From contig CACEKE010000001.1 of NCBI GenBank assembly GCA_902560075.1, forward strand, positions 301,126 to 365,125: DNA of 64,000 nt, in the 5' to 3' direction. The notes under the pieces were generated by a model. It made no database searches, was not told the origin of the DNA, and saw only the letters and a list, made by a program, of their open reading frames with translations. This document shows positions 45,299 to 54,604 of this stretch, one piece after another. Origin of the DNA: an uncultured Pelagibacteraceae bacterium. Lineage in GTDB: Bacteria > Pseudomonadota > Alphaproteobacteria > Pelagibacterales > Pelagibacteraceae. Positions within the stretch are counted from its first letter, which is position 1, and each line of letters begins with the position of its first letter. Position numbers and translations under genes: made by a program.

Positions 45299-46419
45299 TA
45301 ATATTTAATTTTTCTTTTCGTAAAATTTAAAATAATCCCAGATATAATAGAAGTGCTTATAATTGAAGATCCACCGTTACTTAAATATGGCAATGTCATA
45401 CCAGTAGTTGGTAATATTCTAATATTAACTCCAACATGAATAAATGTTTGCATTAATATTAATACTACACATCCTAACAGAATTAATTTTATAAGATTGT
45501 TATCCTCTTTATCAATTATTTTCATTACCTTAAAAGATAGAAAAAGGTAAATGAGCATAATTAAAATTATAGAAATAGCTCCAAATTCCTCAGAAATTAC
45601 AGATATTATATAATCAGTATGTGCTTCTGGAACTTTCGTATTTAAGGTGCCTTCTCCTATTCCCTTTCCAAACAAACCTCCATTTATAATTGCCTCTGAT
45701 GCTTTATCAGATTGATAACTATTTCCCGATGAAGGATTTAAAAATGAAATTAATCTAAGTTTAATATAACTAAACTTTGGTATATAAATTATTAAATAAC
45801 TAACAAAACCTCCTAAGATAAAAAAAGATGAAAAAAATAAAAATAAGTTCACCCCTGATATAAAAATTAAAGACAACCAAACTATTATTACTAAAATGGA
45901 CTGACCTATGTCAGGCTGAATCATTAACAGTAAAATAATTGGTAAAATAATTATAAAACTTAAAATAAATCTAAAATATAAATTTTTAATATTTTTTAAC
46001 GTAAGCAAGAAACCAATGGTAATAATTATAAAAGGTTTTAAAATTTCGATTGGCTGAAACCTTGGTAAGAAACCGAAATTAAGCCACCTTTTAGATCCTT
46101 TGACCTCAACTCCAAAAAAAGGAACTAAAATTAGGAAGACTGTACAAATTAGGAATAAAATTAAACTTATGTAAATCAATTTATTTCTTTCGATGAATGA
46201 AATTAAAAAAAGTAATGATATTCCAACACATATAAATACAAAATGTTTTAAAAAAAAATAATATGAATTTGTACCTAATTTATCAGATGCAATTATTGAT
46301 GTAGATACAAAAGAAAAAAATAATCCTAAAAGAAATAAGCTCAAAATTAATAATAATATTATTTTATCAATATTTTTCCACCAGTCATAATAAGATTCAA
46401 ATAATTTATTTTTTAACAT
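45298..46419 (-). CDS. ftsW: FtsW lipid II polymerase
   Basis: FtsW is a SEDS glycosyltransferase that polymerises septal glycan together with FtsI. The 373 residues have about ten membrane helices, the motif GVEVKGSKRWLNFGFLPRFQ in the large loop with FQPIEILKP, LMIQPDIGQS, and the C-terminal GMTLPYLSNGGSS, all typical for the family. Position between murD and murG identifies FtsW rather than RodA. Confidence 0.95.
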   Translation of the reverse strand: MLKNKLFESYYDWWKNIDKIILLLILSLFLLGLFFSFVSTSIIASDKLGTNSYYFFLKHFVFICVGISLLFLISFIERNKLIYISLILFLICTVFLILVPFFGVEVKGSKRWLNFGFLPRFQPIEILKPFIIITIGFLLTLKNIKNLYFRFILSFIIILPIILLLMIQPDIGQSILVIIVWLSLIFISGVNLFLFFSSFFILGGFVSYLIIYIPKFSYIKLRLISFLNPSSGNSYQSDKASEAIINGGLFGKGIGEGTLNTKVPEAHTDYIISVISEEFGAISIILIMLIYLFLSFKVMKIIDKEDNNLIKLILLGCVVLILMQTFIHVGVNIRILPTTGMTLPYLSNGGSSIISTSIISGIILNFTKRKIKY

Positions 46420-47689
46420 TAATTCTTTTTATTAAGTTTAATTTTTTAACTAATTTATTAAAATAAATTCCCCTGTCTTCAAAATTTCTAAATTGATCAA
46501 AAGAGGCTGCGGCCGGGCTAAAAATAATATTTTGACGATTTTTTTGGTTGAAGCAATTTATAATTGTTTTTTTTAAAGCATCATTTAAATTTTTAAAATT
46601 ATAAATATTATTTTTATAATTTAATTGTTTAATAAAAAAATATCTGTCTCTTCCATAAATATAATATTTAATATTTTTTTGAAATTTATCTGACAAATTT
46701 AATTTATCGCCTTTTTTTGCTAGACCACCTAATATCCAATGAATATTCTTAAAAGATTTTAAAATATTTAAAGATGATGAAAAACTAGTTGATTTGGAGT
46801 CATTCATTATCATAATTTTTTTATTTTGATATATAATTTCTTGTCTAAATGGTAATCCTTTAAAATTGTTTATAGTTTTTTTTATTATTTTTTTTTCAAT
46901 CTTTAATAATTTAGATATATAAATAGCAAAGTTAAAGTTTTGAAGCATATCATTGCTTATAGTTTTATTTTTATCAATAATTTTATTTTTTGAGCTACTA
47001 TTGATTTTAATAATCTTCATTTTACTTCTTTTTTGTCTTAGGTCTTTATTTAAAAAAATATTTTTTTCTATAATTCCAGTGCCACCAGGAATTAAATTTT
47101 TTAACAGTTTAAATTTTATTTTCCTGTAATTTGAAAAAGTTTTGTGTCTATCTAAATGGTCTGGAAATATATTTAAAATTGCTGCAATATCACTTTTAAA
47201 GTATTTTGAATATTCAATTTGGTAAGATGAAATCTCAACAACAAAAACTGTTTTTTTTGTAATTTTTTTTTCATTTAAAATTGGATGACCTATGTTTCCT
47301 ACAAGTCTTGCATCAAAACCTGCATTCTTTAAAATTTTATGTATTATTTTTGAAGTAGTAGACTTACCATTAGTTCCTGTTATGCATATTTTTAAATTTT
47401 GTTTATTTTTGAAATAAAAAATATCTAAATCGCTGATAATCTTACTTTTGTTTATTAATAGAAATTTTTTTAAATTGCAGACATCTTTGTTAATTCCTGG
47501 ACTTAAAACAATAAAATCAAACTTTGTTTTTTTTAATTTGAATCGTGAAATTTTGAATTTTTTTGGTAATTTTTTTAATTTGTCGTCGTATATTTTTACA
47601 ATATTATCTTTTTTTAGATAATTTAAACATGACTTGCCGCTTCTACCGAAACCATAAACAAGAATTTTTTTATTTTTAAATTCTTCCAT
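46406..47689 (-). CDS. murD: UDP-N-acetylmuramoylalanine-D-glutamate ligase
   Basis: MurD adds D-Glu to UDP-MurNAc-L-Ala. From the ATG at 47689 it has 427 residues: VYGFGRSGKSC at the N-terminus, the P-loop ITGTNGKSTTSKI, NIFPDHLDRH, NDSKSTSFSSSL and LGGLAKKGD. An in-frame start 19 codons earlier would reach into mraY, so the ATG that shares one base with the mraY stop is preferred. It overlaps ftsW by 14 bases. Confidence 0.94.
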   Translation of the reverse strand: MEEFKNKKILVYGFGRSGKSCLNYLKKDNIVKIYDDKLKKLPKKFKISRFKLKKTKFDFIVLSPGINKDVCNLKKFLLINKSKIISDLDIFYFKNKQNLKICITGTNGKSTTSKIIHKILKNAGFDARLVGNIGHPILNEKKITKKTVFVVEISSYQIEYSKYFKSDIAAILNIFPDHLDRHKTFSNYRKIKFKLLKNLIPGGTGIIEKNIFLNKDLRQKRSKMKIIKINSSSKNKIIDKNKTISNDMLQNFNFAIYISKLLKIEKKIIKKTINNFKGLPFRQEIIYQNKKIMIMNDSKSTSFSSSLNILKSFKNIHWILGGLAKKGDKLNLSDKFQKNIKYYIYGRDRYFFIKQLNYKNNIYNFKNLNDALKKTIINCFNQKNRQNIIFSPAAASFDQFRNFEDRGIYFNKLVKKLNLIKRINVKK

Positions 47690-48774
47690 TATCTTAATTT
47701 CAAAGTAGCAAGACCTATCATTGCTAATATAATTGAAATTATCCAAAAACGAATTACGACGGTGGATTCATGCCACCCTTTTTTTTCAAAATGATGATGA
47801 ATAGGTGCCATTTTAAAAATTCTTTTGCCTGTTAATTTAAAAGATATAACTTGTACTATTACCGAAAAAGCTTCAAAAACAAACAAACCTCCAGTAATAG
47901 CTAGAACAATTTCGTGCTTGGTAATTATTGATACAGCACCTAATGAACCACCAAGTGCAAGAGATCCCGTGTCACCCATAAAGATCTTTGCTGGAGGTGC
48001 GTTAAACCATAAAAAACCTAAGCACGCTCCAATTATTGCTCCACAAAAAACTGCAACTTCACCTACACCCTCAATATAAGGAATTTGTAAATACTCTGAA
48101 AATACAATATTACCTGTTACGTAACTAATAAATGCAAAGCATGAAGCTACTAATATTACTGGCACAGTAGCTAAACCATCTAAACCATCCGTTAGATTTA
48201 CAGCATTTGAAGAGCCAACAATTACAAACAAATAAAAAGGAACAAAAAACCAACCAAGATTTATGATTACATTTTTAAAGAAAGGAATATACAAATTTTT
48301 CAGATCGGCAGGTTCAGCAAGATAGGTTAGTATTGCTATTCCAAGCAATCCTAAAATAATTTGTAAAATTAATTTTAATTTTGTTGATAAACCATGCGAA
48401 CTTTTGCTTTTAATTTTTTTCAAGTCATCAAATGCCCCTAAGGTTCCAAAAGAAAATACTATAAATATCAAAAACCAGTTGAAAGGATTTGATAAATCAC
48501 CCCATAATAATATTCCAGAAAACAATCCAAGCAAAATTAATAGTCCTCCCATTGTAGGAGTGCCAATTTTTTTTATAATGTGATCCTTAGGCCCGTCTTC
48601 CCTTATAGGATTGTGTATTTGCTTTTTCGAAAAATAATTAATAAATGGTGTTCCGACAATAAAAACAACTAACATGGCCGTGAACATAGAAAGACCAGTC
48701 CTAACTGTAAGATATTTAAATACATTTAAAAAAGAAAATGTATCAATAAAGCTTATGAGCAAACTATATAACAT
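47689..48774 (-). CDS. mraY: MraY, phospho-MurNAc-pentapeptide transferase
   Basis: MraY transfers phospho-MurNAc-pentapeptide onto undecaprenyl phosphate, making lipid I. The 361-residue polytopic protein has DGPKDHIIKKIGTPTMGG, FGAFDD-type DDLKK, SSNAVNLTDGLDGLA, the Mg site FMGDTGSLALGG and KMAPIHHHFEKKGW. All are family hallmarks. It is followed by murD with a one-base overlap. Confidence 0.97.
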   Translation of the reverse strand: MLYSLLISFIDTFSFLNVFKYLTVRTGLSMFTAMLVVFIVGTPFINYFSKKQIHNPIREDGPKDHIIKKIGTPTMGGLLILLGLFSGILLWGDLSNPFNWFLIFIVFSFGTLGAFDDLKKIKSKSSHGLSTKLKLILQIILGLLGIAILTYLAEPADLKNLYIPFFKNVIINLGWFFVPFYLFVIVGSSNAVNLTDGLDGLATVPVILVASCFAFISYVTGNIVFSEYLQIPYIEGVGEVAVFCGAIIGACLGFLWFNAPPAKIFMGDTGSLALGGSLGAVSIITKHEIVLAITGGLFVFEAFSVIVQVISFKLTGKRIFKMAPIHHHFEKKGWHESTVVIRFWIISIILAMIGLATLKLR

Positions 48775-48776
48775 TT

Positions 48777-51602
48777 TTAAATACTCTTTAGTTTAGATAC
48801 AATTGTATTTAAACCCGTAGAATTTGAACCTTTTACCATTAAATAATTATTATTATCTATCTTATTTTGTATAAAATTTAAAATTTCGTTTTTATTATTA
48901 AATATTTTACCTTTTTTTTGTGTTTGAATTTTGTTTAATGTATGCCTTATATGCTTACCGTACACATGAACTTTATCTATATTTGAGTTGTTTATGATAT
49001 CAGAAACTTGAACATGAAGCTTTTTTGAAAATTTCCCCAGTTCCATCATATCACCAAGTATTAATATTTTTTTTGATTTGTTTACATTTATATTGTTAAA
49101 TTTTTTGATTGAAAAATTTAATGACAATGGATTTGAATTATAACTTTCATCAATAAGGTTTATTACTTTATTTTTAAGTTTTATCTTGGAAATTTTACCT
49201 CTTCCCGTAGGTATTTGAAAATTATAAAATATTTTCTTGTTTATTTTCTCAATATTAAAATAAATTGATAATATTGATATTACCCCTAGTATATTTTCAA
49301 CATATGGCACAAGATTATTTTTTATTTGAAAAAAATGAATACGCTTATTTATAATTACGTAAATTTTAGAGAATTTTTTTTTGTATTTAATTTTATATAA
49401 TTGAATATCAGAATTTTTGTTTTTACTATAAGTTATTATTTTTATATTTTTACTTTTTGCTTTATTTGCGAAATAATTATAAAACTTATCATCTTTATTT
49501 AAAACAACTATTCCCTCATCTTTAATTTGATCGATTATCTCACTTTTTGCTTTAGCAATATCATTTATATTTTTAAAATTTTTGATGTGTGCATAGGAAA
49601 TATTGGTTATTACGGCAATATTTGGTCTCACTAATTTAGTTAGGCCCTCTATTTCTCCATGTTTATCCATACCAATCTCAAACACTCCAAACTCATGTTT
49701 TTTATTTATTTGAAACAGAGATAAAGGCACACCAAACTTGTTGTTAAAAGATTTTTTTGAATAAGTTGTTTGCCTTAGTTGTGCAAGTGAATTTCCTAAA
49801 AGATCTTTAAAACTTGTTTTTCCAGCACTTCCCGTAATACCTATTGCCTGAATATTTGACACCTCTCTTATTATTTTTGAAACTTTTGAAAATGTTTTAA
49901 GGCTATTTTTTACTTTAATTTTTTTTTTATTTTTTTTAGAAAAGTTTTTATCTACTATAGATAGCACTGCTCCATTTTTAATTGCCACGTTTGCAAATTT
50001 ATTTCCATCAAGTTTTTTTCCCTTAATTCCAAAAAAAATTGAATTTTTAGAAATTGTATTGGAATTAATTGATGCGTTTTGAATATTTAATTTATTACTT
50101 AATTTTAGATTTTTTAAATTTTCATTTAAAATGTTAGTTTTCCACTCACTAGAAAGTTTATTATTTTTTAATGTAATATATCTTTTAATTAATGATTTAT
50201 CAGAGAATTTAATTTTTTTTTTATATTGTTGATAATTCTCATGACCCTTGCCTGCAACTATTAAAACATCACCAGATTTAAGTTGAAATATTGATTTCTT
50301 TATAGCATTTTCTCTTGAAGATATTTCAATTAATTTTTTTTTATTTATATATTCTTTAATTTGATTTCTTATTTTTTTTGGATCTTCATTTCTAGGATTG
50401 TCATCTGTTAGGAAAATTTTGTCACATAATTCATTTGCTATTCTTCCCATAATTGATCTTTTAATTTTATCTCTATCTCCGCCACATCCAAAAACTAAAA
50501 ATATTCTACTAAAAGAAAATTGTTTTTTTATATTTTTTATGCAGGTCCTTAAAGCCTCTGGAGTGTGTGAATAATCTAAAATAACTCTTGAATTATTTTT
50601 TATTTGTCCGATCATCTCAAATCTTCCATTAACGGGCTTAATTTTTTTGATTTTATCAACAATATTGCTTATTGGAATTAATCTACTCGCAGCTATTATT
50701 GCCAACATTAAGTTTTTTATTTGTATATTACCAATCAGCTTAGTTTCAAAAGAATATTCTTTATTATTAAACTTAAATTTTACGATTTGGTTATTTTTTA
50801 TAAACGTATGAGATAAAATTTTAAATCCTTCGTTATCACCTAATATAGCTTGTTTTAATTTTTTGTTTCTACATATATTTTTTAATTTAACTGTTTCAAG
50901 TATTTCATTATCAAATACTACTAATCCTTTTTCTTTTAAAAGTTTTTTAAATAATATAAGTTTTGAGTCCAGGTATCTTTTATATGATTTATGATAATCC
51001 AAGTGATCCCTAGAAAAATTTGTAAATATACCTGTATCAAATCTAATCCCATTTAATCTTTGTTGATGTAATCCATGACTAGATGCCTCAAGTATCACAT
51101 TATTTATTTTAAGTTTTTTTAATTTTTCTAATAATTTATTTAAATTAACTGGATCTAATGTTGTATTAGTTGTTTTTATATTAATTGATTTTCCTTTAAC
51201 ACCTAATGTACCAATTGAAGCAGATTTAATATTATTTAATTCGCAAATTTGTTGGTAAAAATTTGCTACAGACGATTTTCCGTTTGTACCAGTTACTGCA
51301 ACGATATTATTTGGTTTTTTTGAATAAATTTTATTTGATATTTCTGCTAAGATTTTTCTTGGATGCTTATTATATACATATAGGGTCTTATCTTTGATAC
51401 CTTGAAATTTTAAATTTGAAATAATTGTTCTTGCCCCGTTTTTAATTGCTTGATTAATATATGAATTACCATTTTTTTTATTGCCCTGAATGGAAACAAA
51501 AATATCGTTTTTTTTACATTTTTTACTATTAAATTTAATTTCAGAAAAAATATGAGATTTATATTTGCTATTTAAATTTTTAATTACTTTGCCTATTTGC
51601 AT
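48777..51602 (-). CDS. murE-murF: MurE-MurF fusion: two Mur ligases in one protein
   Basis: A single 941-residue frame carries two complete Mur ligases. Residues 1-480 are MurE: P-loop TGTNGKSS (104-111), TTNTTLDP, FSRDHLDYH, and DNPRNEDP (401-408), the DNPR motif for meso-diaminopimelate. Residues 485-941 are MurF: NSIFFGIKGKKLDGNKF, P-loop TGSAGKTSFKD (590-600), FEIGMDKHGEI, ITNISYAH and DESYNSNPLSL. No stop or frameshift lies between them. A MurE-MurF fusion is known in Bordetella. The two steps (adding DAP, then D-Ala-D-Ala) are consecutive, so the fusion could pass the product on directly. The gene sits where separate murE and murF normally stand. Confidence 0.95.
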   Translation of the reverse strand: MQIGKVIKNLNSKYKSHIFSEIKFNSKKCKKNDIFVSIQGNKKNGNSYINQAIKNGARTIISNLKFQGIKDKTLYVYNKHPRKILAEISNKIYSKKPNNIVAVTGTNGKSSVANFYQQICELNNIKSASIGTLGVKGKSINIKTTNTTLDPVNLNKLLEKLKKLKINNVILEASSHGLHQQRLNGIRFDTGIFTNFSRDHLDYHKSYKRYLDSKLILFKKLLKEKGLVVFDNEILETVKLKNICRNKKLKQAILGDNEGFKILSHTFIKNNQIVKFKFNNKEYSFETKLIGNIQIKNLMLAIIAASRLIPISNIVDKIKKIKPVNGRFEMIGQIKNNSRVILDYSHTPEALRTCIKNIKKQFSFSRIFLVFGCGGDRDKIKRSIMGRIANELCDKIFLTDDNPRNEDPKKIRNQIKEYINKKKLIEISSRENAIKKSIFQLKSGDVLIVAGKGHENYQQYKKKIKFSDKSLIKRYITLKNNKLSSEWKTNILNENLKNLKLSNKLNIQNASINSNTISKNSIFFGIKGKKLDGNKFANVAIKNGAVLSIVDKNFSKKNKKKIKVKNSLKTFSKVSKIIREVSNIQAIGITGSAGKTSFKDLLGNSLAQLRQTTYSKKSFNNKFGVPLSLFQINKKHEFGVFEIGMDKHGEIEGLTKLVRPNIAVITNISYAHIKNFKNINDIAKAKSEIIDQIKDEGIVVLNKDDKFYNYFANKAKSKNIKIITYSKNKNSDIQLYKIKYKKKFSKIYVIINKRIHFFQIKNNLVPYVENILGVISILSIYFNIEKINKKIFYNFQIPTGRGKISKIKLKNKVINLIDESYNSNPLSLNFSIKKFNNINVNKSKKILILGDMMELGKFSKKLHVQVSDIINNSNIDKVHVYGKHIRHTLNKIQTQKKGKIFNNKNEILNFIQNKIDNNNYLMVKGSNSTGLNTIVSKLKSI

Positions 51603-51614
51603 TGAAATAAATTC

Positions 51615-53279
51615 TTAGTATTTTGTGGCTAAAATTGGCCCAATTTTTTCAATCATACGACCAGCAATTTCAACTGAAGTCCATCCTGCAGTATTGCGCC
51701 AGTTTCCTTTATACTTAAATCCTGTTCCATCTCTATAATTATAAACATAGTCTTTATTTACTTTTGGTTCGTCTAATAAAACTAATAAAACGTATTGAGG
51801 ATTTTTGGATGGAAAGACTGCAACAAATGTATTGACTTTTTCTTTCGAATATTTGCCCATTAAGGTTTTTTGAGCTGTTCCTGTTTTTCCTCCAACGTCG
51901 TAACCTGGAATATTTGCAAAACCAGCAGTGCCCTCTTTAGATGAAACAATTTTTCTTAGTGTAGAATTTACTTGTGAAGAGATGCCTTCATTAAGAATCT
52001 TATTATTCTTAGATTTGTCAAAATTTTCCTGTTTAATTAAAGTTGGTTTAACTAAGTATCCACCATTAGAAATAATTGCGTAAGCTTTAGTTAACTGCAA
52101 GGCTGTAGTAGTGATACCATGGCCAAAAGAACTTGTAGCTAGCTTGCATTTACCCCAATTTAATGGCAATGGACTTCCCACTTCTTCAATATCAAAATCG
52201 ATTTTTTCAGTAATACCTAGTTTATCTAAAAAACTTTTAAATTTTTCTATACCAATTTTTTGAGCAATACGAACTGATCCTATATTACCAGATCTAACTA
52301 ATATTTCTTCCGCAGTTATATTCTCTGGAATTTCTTCATCATATTCCGAAATGATATTCTTTCCACATCTAATTCTTTTTTCTAAGTTTTTAAATTCTGA
52401 ATCAACATTTATTAAATTCTCATTCAAACCTGCGGTAAAAGTAAATGTTTTAAATACTGAGCCAAGCTCATAAATTGCCTTTGTGGCTCTATTGATATAA
52501 TTTTTGTCAGTAATTTTTTCTCTTTTATTTAAATCAAAATCCGGCATAGACAACATTGAAAGTATTTCACCGTTATTTATATCCATCAGTATTGCAGCAC
52601 TACCAACATTATTAAAAATTTTTTCTGAAAACAAAAGTTCGTCTCGAATCAAATATTGAATATTAGTATCTAAAGACAGTTGAATTGGATCCTCTGAAGA
52701 TTTTAATTCGTAATCAAAAAACTTTTCAATTCCAGAAATACCTTTATTATCCTCATCAATTTGACCCAATATATGACTGAACAAACTACCTTGAGGATAA
52801 ACTCTTGATATTTTAGATTCTTCTCTAATTGACTTATCTCCTAGCAGAAATAATTGTCTGTATTGATTTTGAGAGATTTTCTTTTCAATATAAAAAAATT
52901 TTTTTCTTTCTAATTTTTTTTTAAAATTATCAAAATTCTTATTTGGAAAAATTAACTGTAGATTAATCAGTAATTTATCCTCATCAATAACTTCCTTTGG
53001 ATCTATGCCAATATTTTTTGTAATAACGGTTTTGGCAATTATGTTACCATTTCTATCAATAATTGATGATCTGAATTCTGAATTATTTAAAAAGATTTTT
53101 TTTTTAGGAAGATCTTTGCCAGTTAGAAAAATAATTTTTAAAGTGAAAGTTAAAAAAATAAAAACAGTTACAAAAAATATGAACGCAACTCTATTAAATG
53201 ATATAGACATATTTGATTGATTTATTTTATAATTAAAATTACTATTATATTCTTCTAAAACTAATTTCTTACTATTCAT
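51615..53279 (-). CDS. ftsI: FtsI, septal penicillin-binding protein 3
   Basis: FtsI is the class B transpeptidase that cross-links septal peptidoglycan. The 554 residues have an N-terminal membrane helix (about 28-50), the dimerisation domain beginning RSSIIDRNGNIIAKT, then the transpeptidase with SxxK in GSVFKTF, SxN in RSGNIGS and KTGT in GGKTGTAQK. It overlaps ftsL by eight bases and is followed by the murE-murF fusion. Confidence 0.96.
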   Translation of the reverse strand: MNSKKLVLEEYNSNFNYKINQSNMSISFNRVAFIFFVTVFIFLTFTLKIIFLTGKDLPKKKIFLNNSEFRSSIIDRNGNIIAKTVITKNIGIDPKEVIDEDKLLINLQLIFPNKNFDNFKKKLERKKFFYIEKKISQNQYRQLFLLGDKSIREESKISRVYPQGSLFSHILGQIDEDNKGISGIEKFFDYELKSSEDPIQLSLDTNIQYLIRDELLFSEKIFNNVGSAAILMDINNGEILSMLSMPDFDLNKREKITDKNYINRATKAIYELGSVFKTFTFTAGLNENLINVDSEFKNLEKRIRCGKNIISEYDEEIPENITAEEILVRSGNIGSVRIAQKIGIEKFKSFLDKLGITEKIDFDIEEVGSPLPLNWGKCKLATSSFGHGITTTALQLTKAYAIISNGGYLVKPTLIKQENFDKSKNNKILNEGISSQVNSTLRKIVSSKEGTAGFANIPGYDVGGKTGTAQKTLMGKYSKEKVNTFVAVFPSKNPQYVLLVLLDEPKVNKDYVYNYRDGTGFKYKGNWRNTAGWTSVEIAGRMIEKIGPILATKY

Positions 53280-53589
53280 TTTGTAAAAATTTACCTAATT
53301 TTTTAATTTCAAAAGAATTTTTGTTAAATTCTATTTGTTTCAGGTCATCAATTTTAAGAGGCACTAAATTGTCATCAAAGTATAATCTATGATATTCCAT
53401 TAGTTTCTCAGGGGAGGTAAGATAATTATATTCCAATAACATTATTTGATGCTCTGATTTTTTTTTGCTAATACTTTCTCTGGTTAAGTAAATTTTTTCC
53501 TCTAAATCTTTAGTCTTATTTTTAATAAGTGTAGTAGAAAATATTAAAATTAAGGTAATAGTAAAAATTATTATGTTTTTATAATTCAT
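53272..53589 (-). CDS. ftsL: FtsL-like cell division protein
   Basis: The 105-residue protein has a short cytoplasmic start, one membrane helix (about 5-22) and a coiled-coil-like part (about 25-60, EEKIYLTRESISKKKSEHQI), the FtsL layout. The rest (YLTSPEKLMEYHRLYF) matches the segment after the coiled coil in alphaproteobacterial FtsL. Its sequence alone would not be decisive; the place between rsmH and ftsI with overlaps on both sides is. Confidence 0.85.
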   Translation of the reverse strand: MNYKNIIIFTITLILIFSTTLIKNKTKDLEEKIYLTRESISKKKSEHQIMLLEYNYLTSPEKLMEYHRLYFDDNLVPLKIDDLKQIEFNKNSFEIKKLGKFLQNE

Positions 53590-54586
53590 TAGATAAATTT
53601 TCTATTTTCAATAAACTTTCAAATTTTGATATGAAATCATTAAAATCACTAGACTCTCCGATTTTAATGCCATATCTAAGTTTAGCACTTCTAGATGGTG
53701 GATTCTTCTTTATTTCTGACTGATTTGGATAAATAGGTTTATTATTTGCCAATTTAAATAATAATTTTATTTTATTATTACTCTCAGGATAATATCTAGA
53801 ACTATTTTTTATCTCAGAATAATTTTTAAAAAAATATTTTACTATTTTATCTTCAATAGAGTGAAAAGTAACTACGACAATAATTCCTCCAACAGGCAAT
53901 AATTTAAAACTATTTATTAAACCATAAATTAATTCACTAATTTCTTTATTAACAAAAATTCTTAAAGCTTGGAAAGTTTTCGTTGCATTATGAATTTTAC
54001 CTTTTTTATAACCTTTTGAACGATCTATAATTGATACCAGATCATGTGTTAGTATATTTTTCTTAGATCTTTGTTGTATAATATTTTTAGCAATTAATTT
54101 TGCTTTTTGTTCTTCTCCAAAACTTTTGATAATTTTTGTGAGACTCTCTTGATCGAGCTTATTGATTACATCTTCTGCTGAGAAATCATTCATTCCCATT
54201 TTCATGTTTAATTTAGATTTGCTTTTAAATGATATTCCTCTGTTGAGATCATTTATTTGATTTAAAGAATACCCTAAATCAAAAATTATACCTTTTAAAT
54301 TTTCTGTTTTAGGTAATAAAGAAATTATTTCACTAAATTTTAAATTGTAAAAATTAAATTTAGAACCAAATCTTTTTTTTAAAGAAAGTGCCTTATCTAA
54401 TACCTCTTTATCTCTATCTAATGCTATGACTTTATTTTCGGAGTTTTCTAATATCTTTTTAGAATAACCACCTTGACCAAATGTACAATCTATAAAGGTG
54501 CCACCATAAAGAGGGGAAATAATGCTTTCTAATTCATTAAGCAGTACTGGAAAATGTTTTTTTTCCAATTTTATGGTGGCATTCAT
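53579..54586 (-). CDS. rsmH: 16S rRNA (cytosine-1402-N4)-methyltransferase
   Basis: RsmH (MraW) methylates N4 of C1402 in 16S rRNA. The 335 residues contain HFPVLLNELESII, the SAM motif IDCTFGQGGYSKKIL, GIIFDLGYSLNQI, FKSKSKLNMKMG and the C-terminal FHSIEDKIVKYFF, all diagnostic. It normally follows mraZ directly; here ftsZ stands between the two. Confidence 0.95.
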   Translation of the reverse strand: MNATIKLEKKHFPVLLNELESIISPLYGGTFIDCTFGQGGYSKKILENSENKVIALDRDKEVLDKALSLKKRFGSKFNFYNLKFSEIISLLPKTENLKGIIFDLGYSLNQINDLNRGISFKSKSKLNMKMGMNDFSAEDVINKLDQESLTKIIKSFGEEQKAKLIAKNIIQQRSKKNILTHDLVSIIDRSKGYKKGKIHNATKTFQALRIFVNKEISELIYGLINSFKLLPVGGIIVVVTFHSIEDKIVKYFFKNYSEIKNSSRYYPESNNKIKLLFKLANNKPIYPNQSEIKKNPPSRSAKLRYGIKIGESSDFNDFISKFESLLKIENLSNEL

Positions 54587-54604
54587 TTATTTTTTTGAAG
54601 AACA

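Noticed and set aside
47825..48079. An 84-codon plus-strand frame opposite mraY
   Set aside because: mraY is certain here, and the shadow frame has no recognisable domain.
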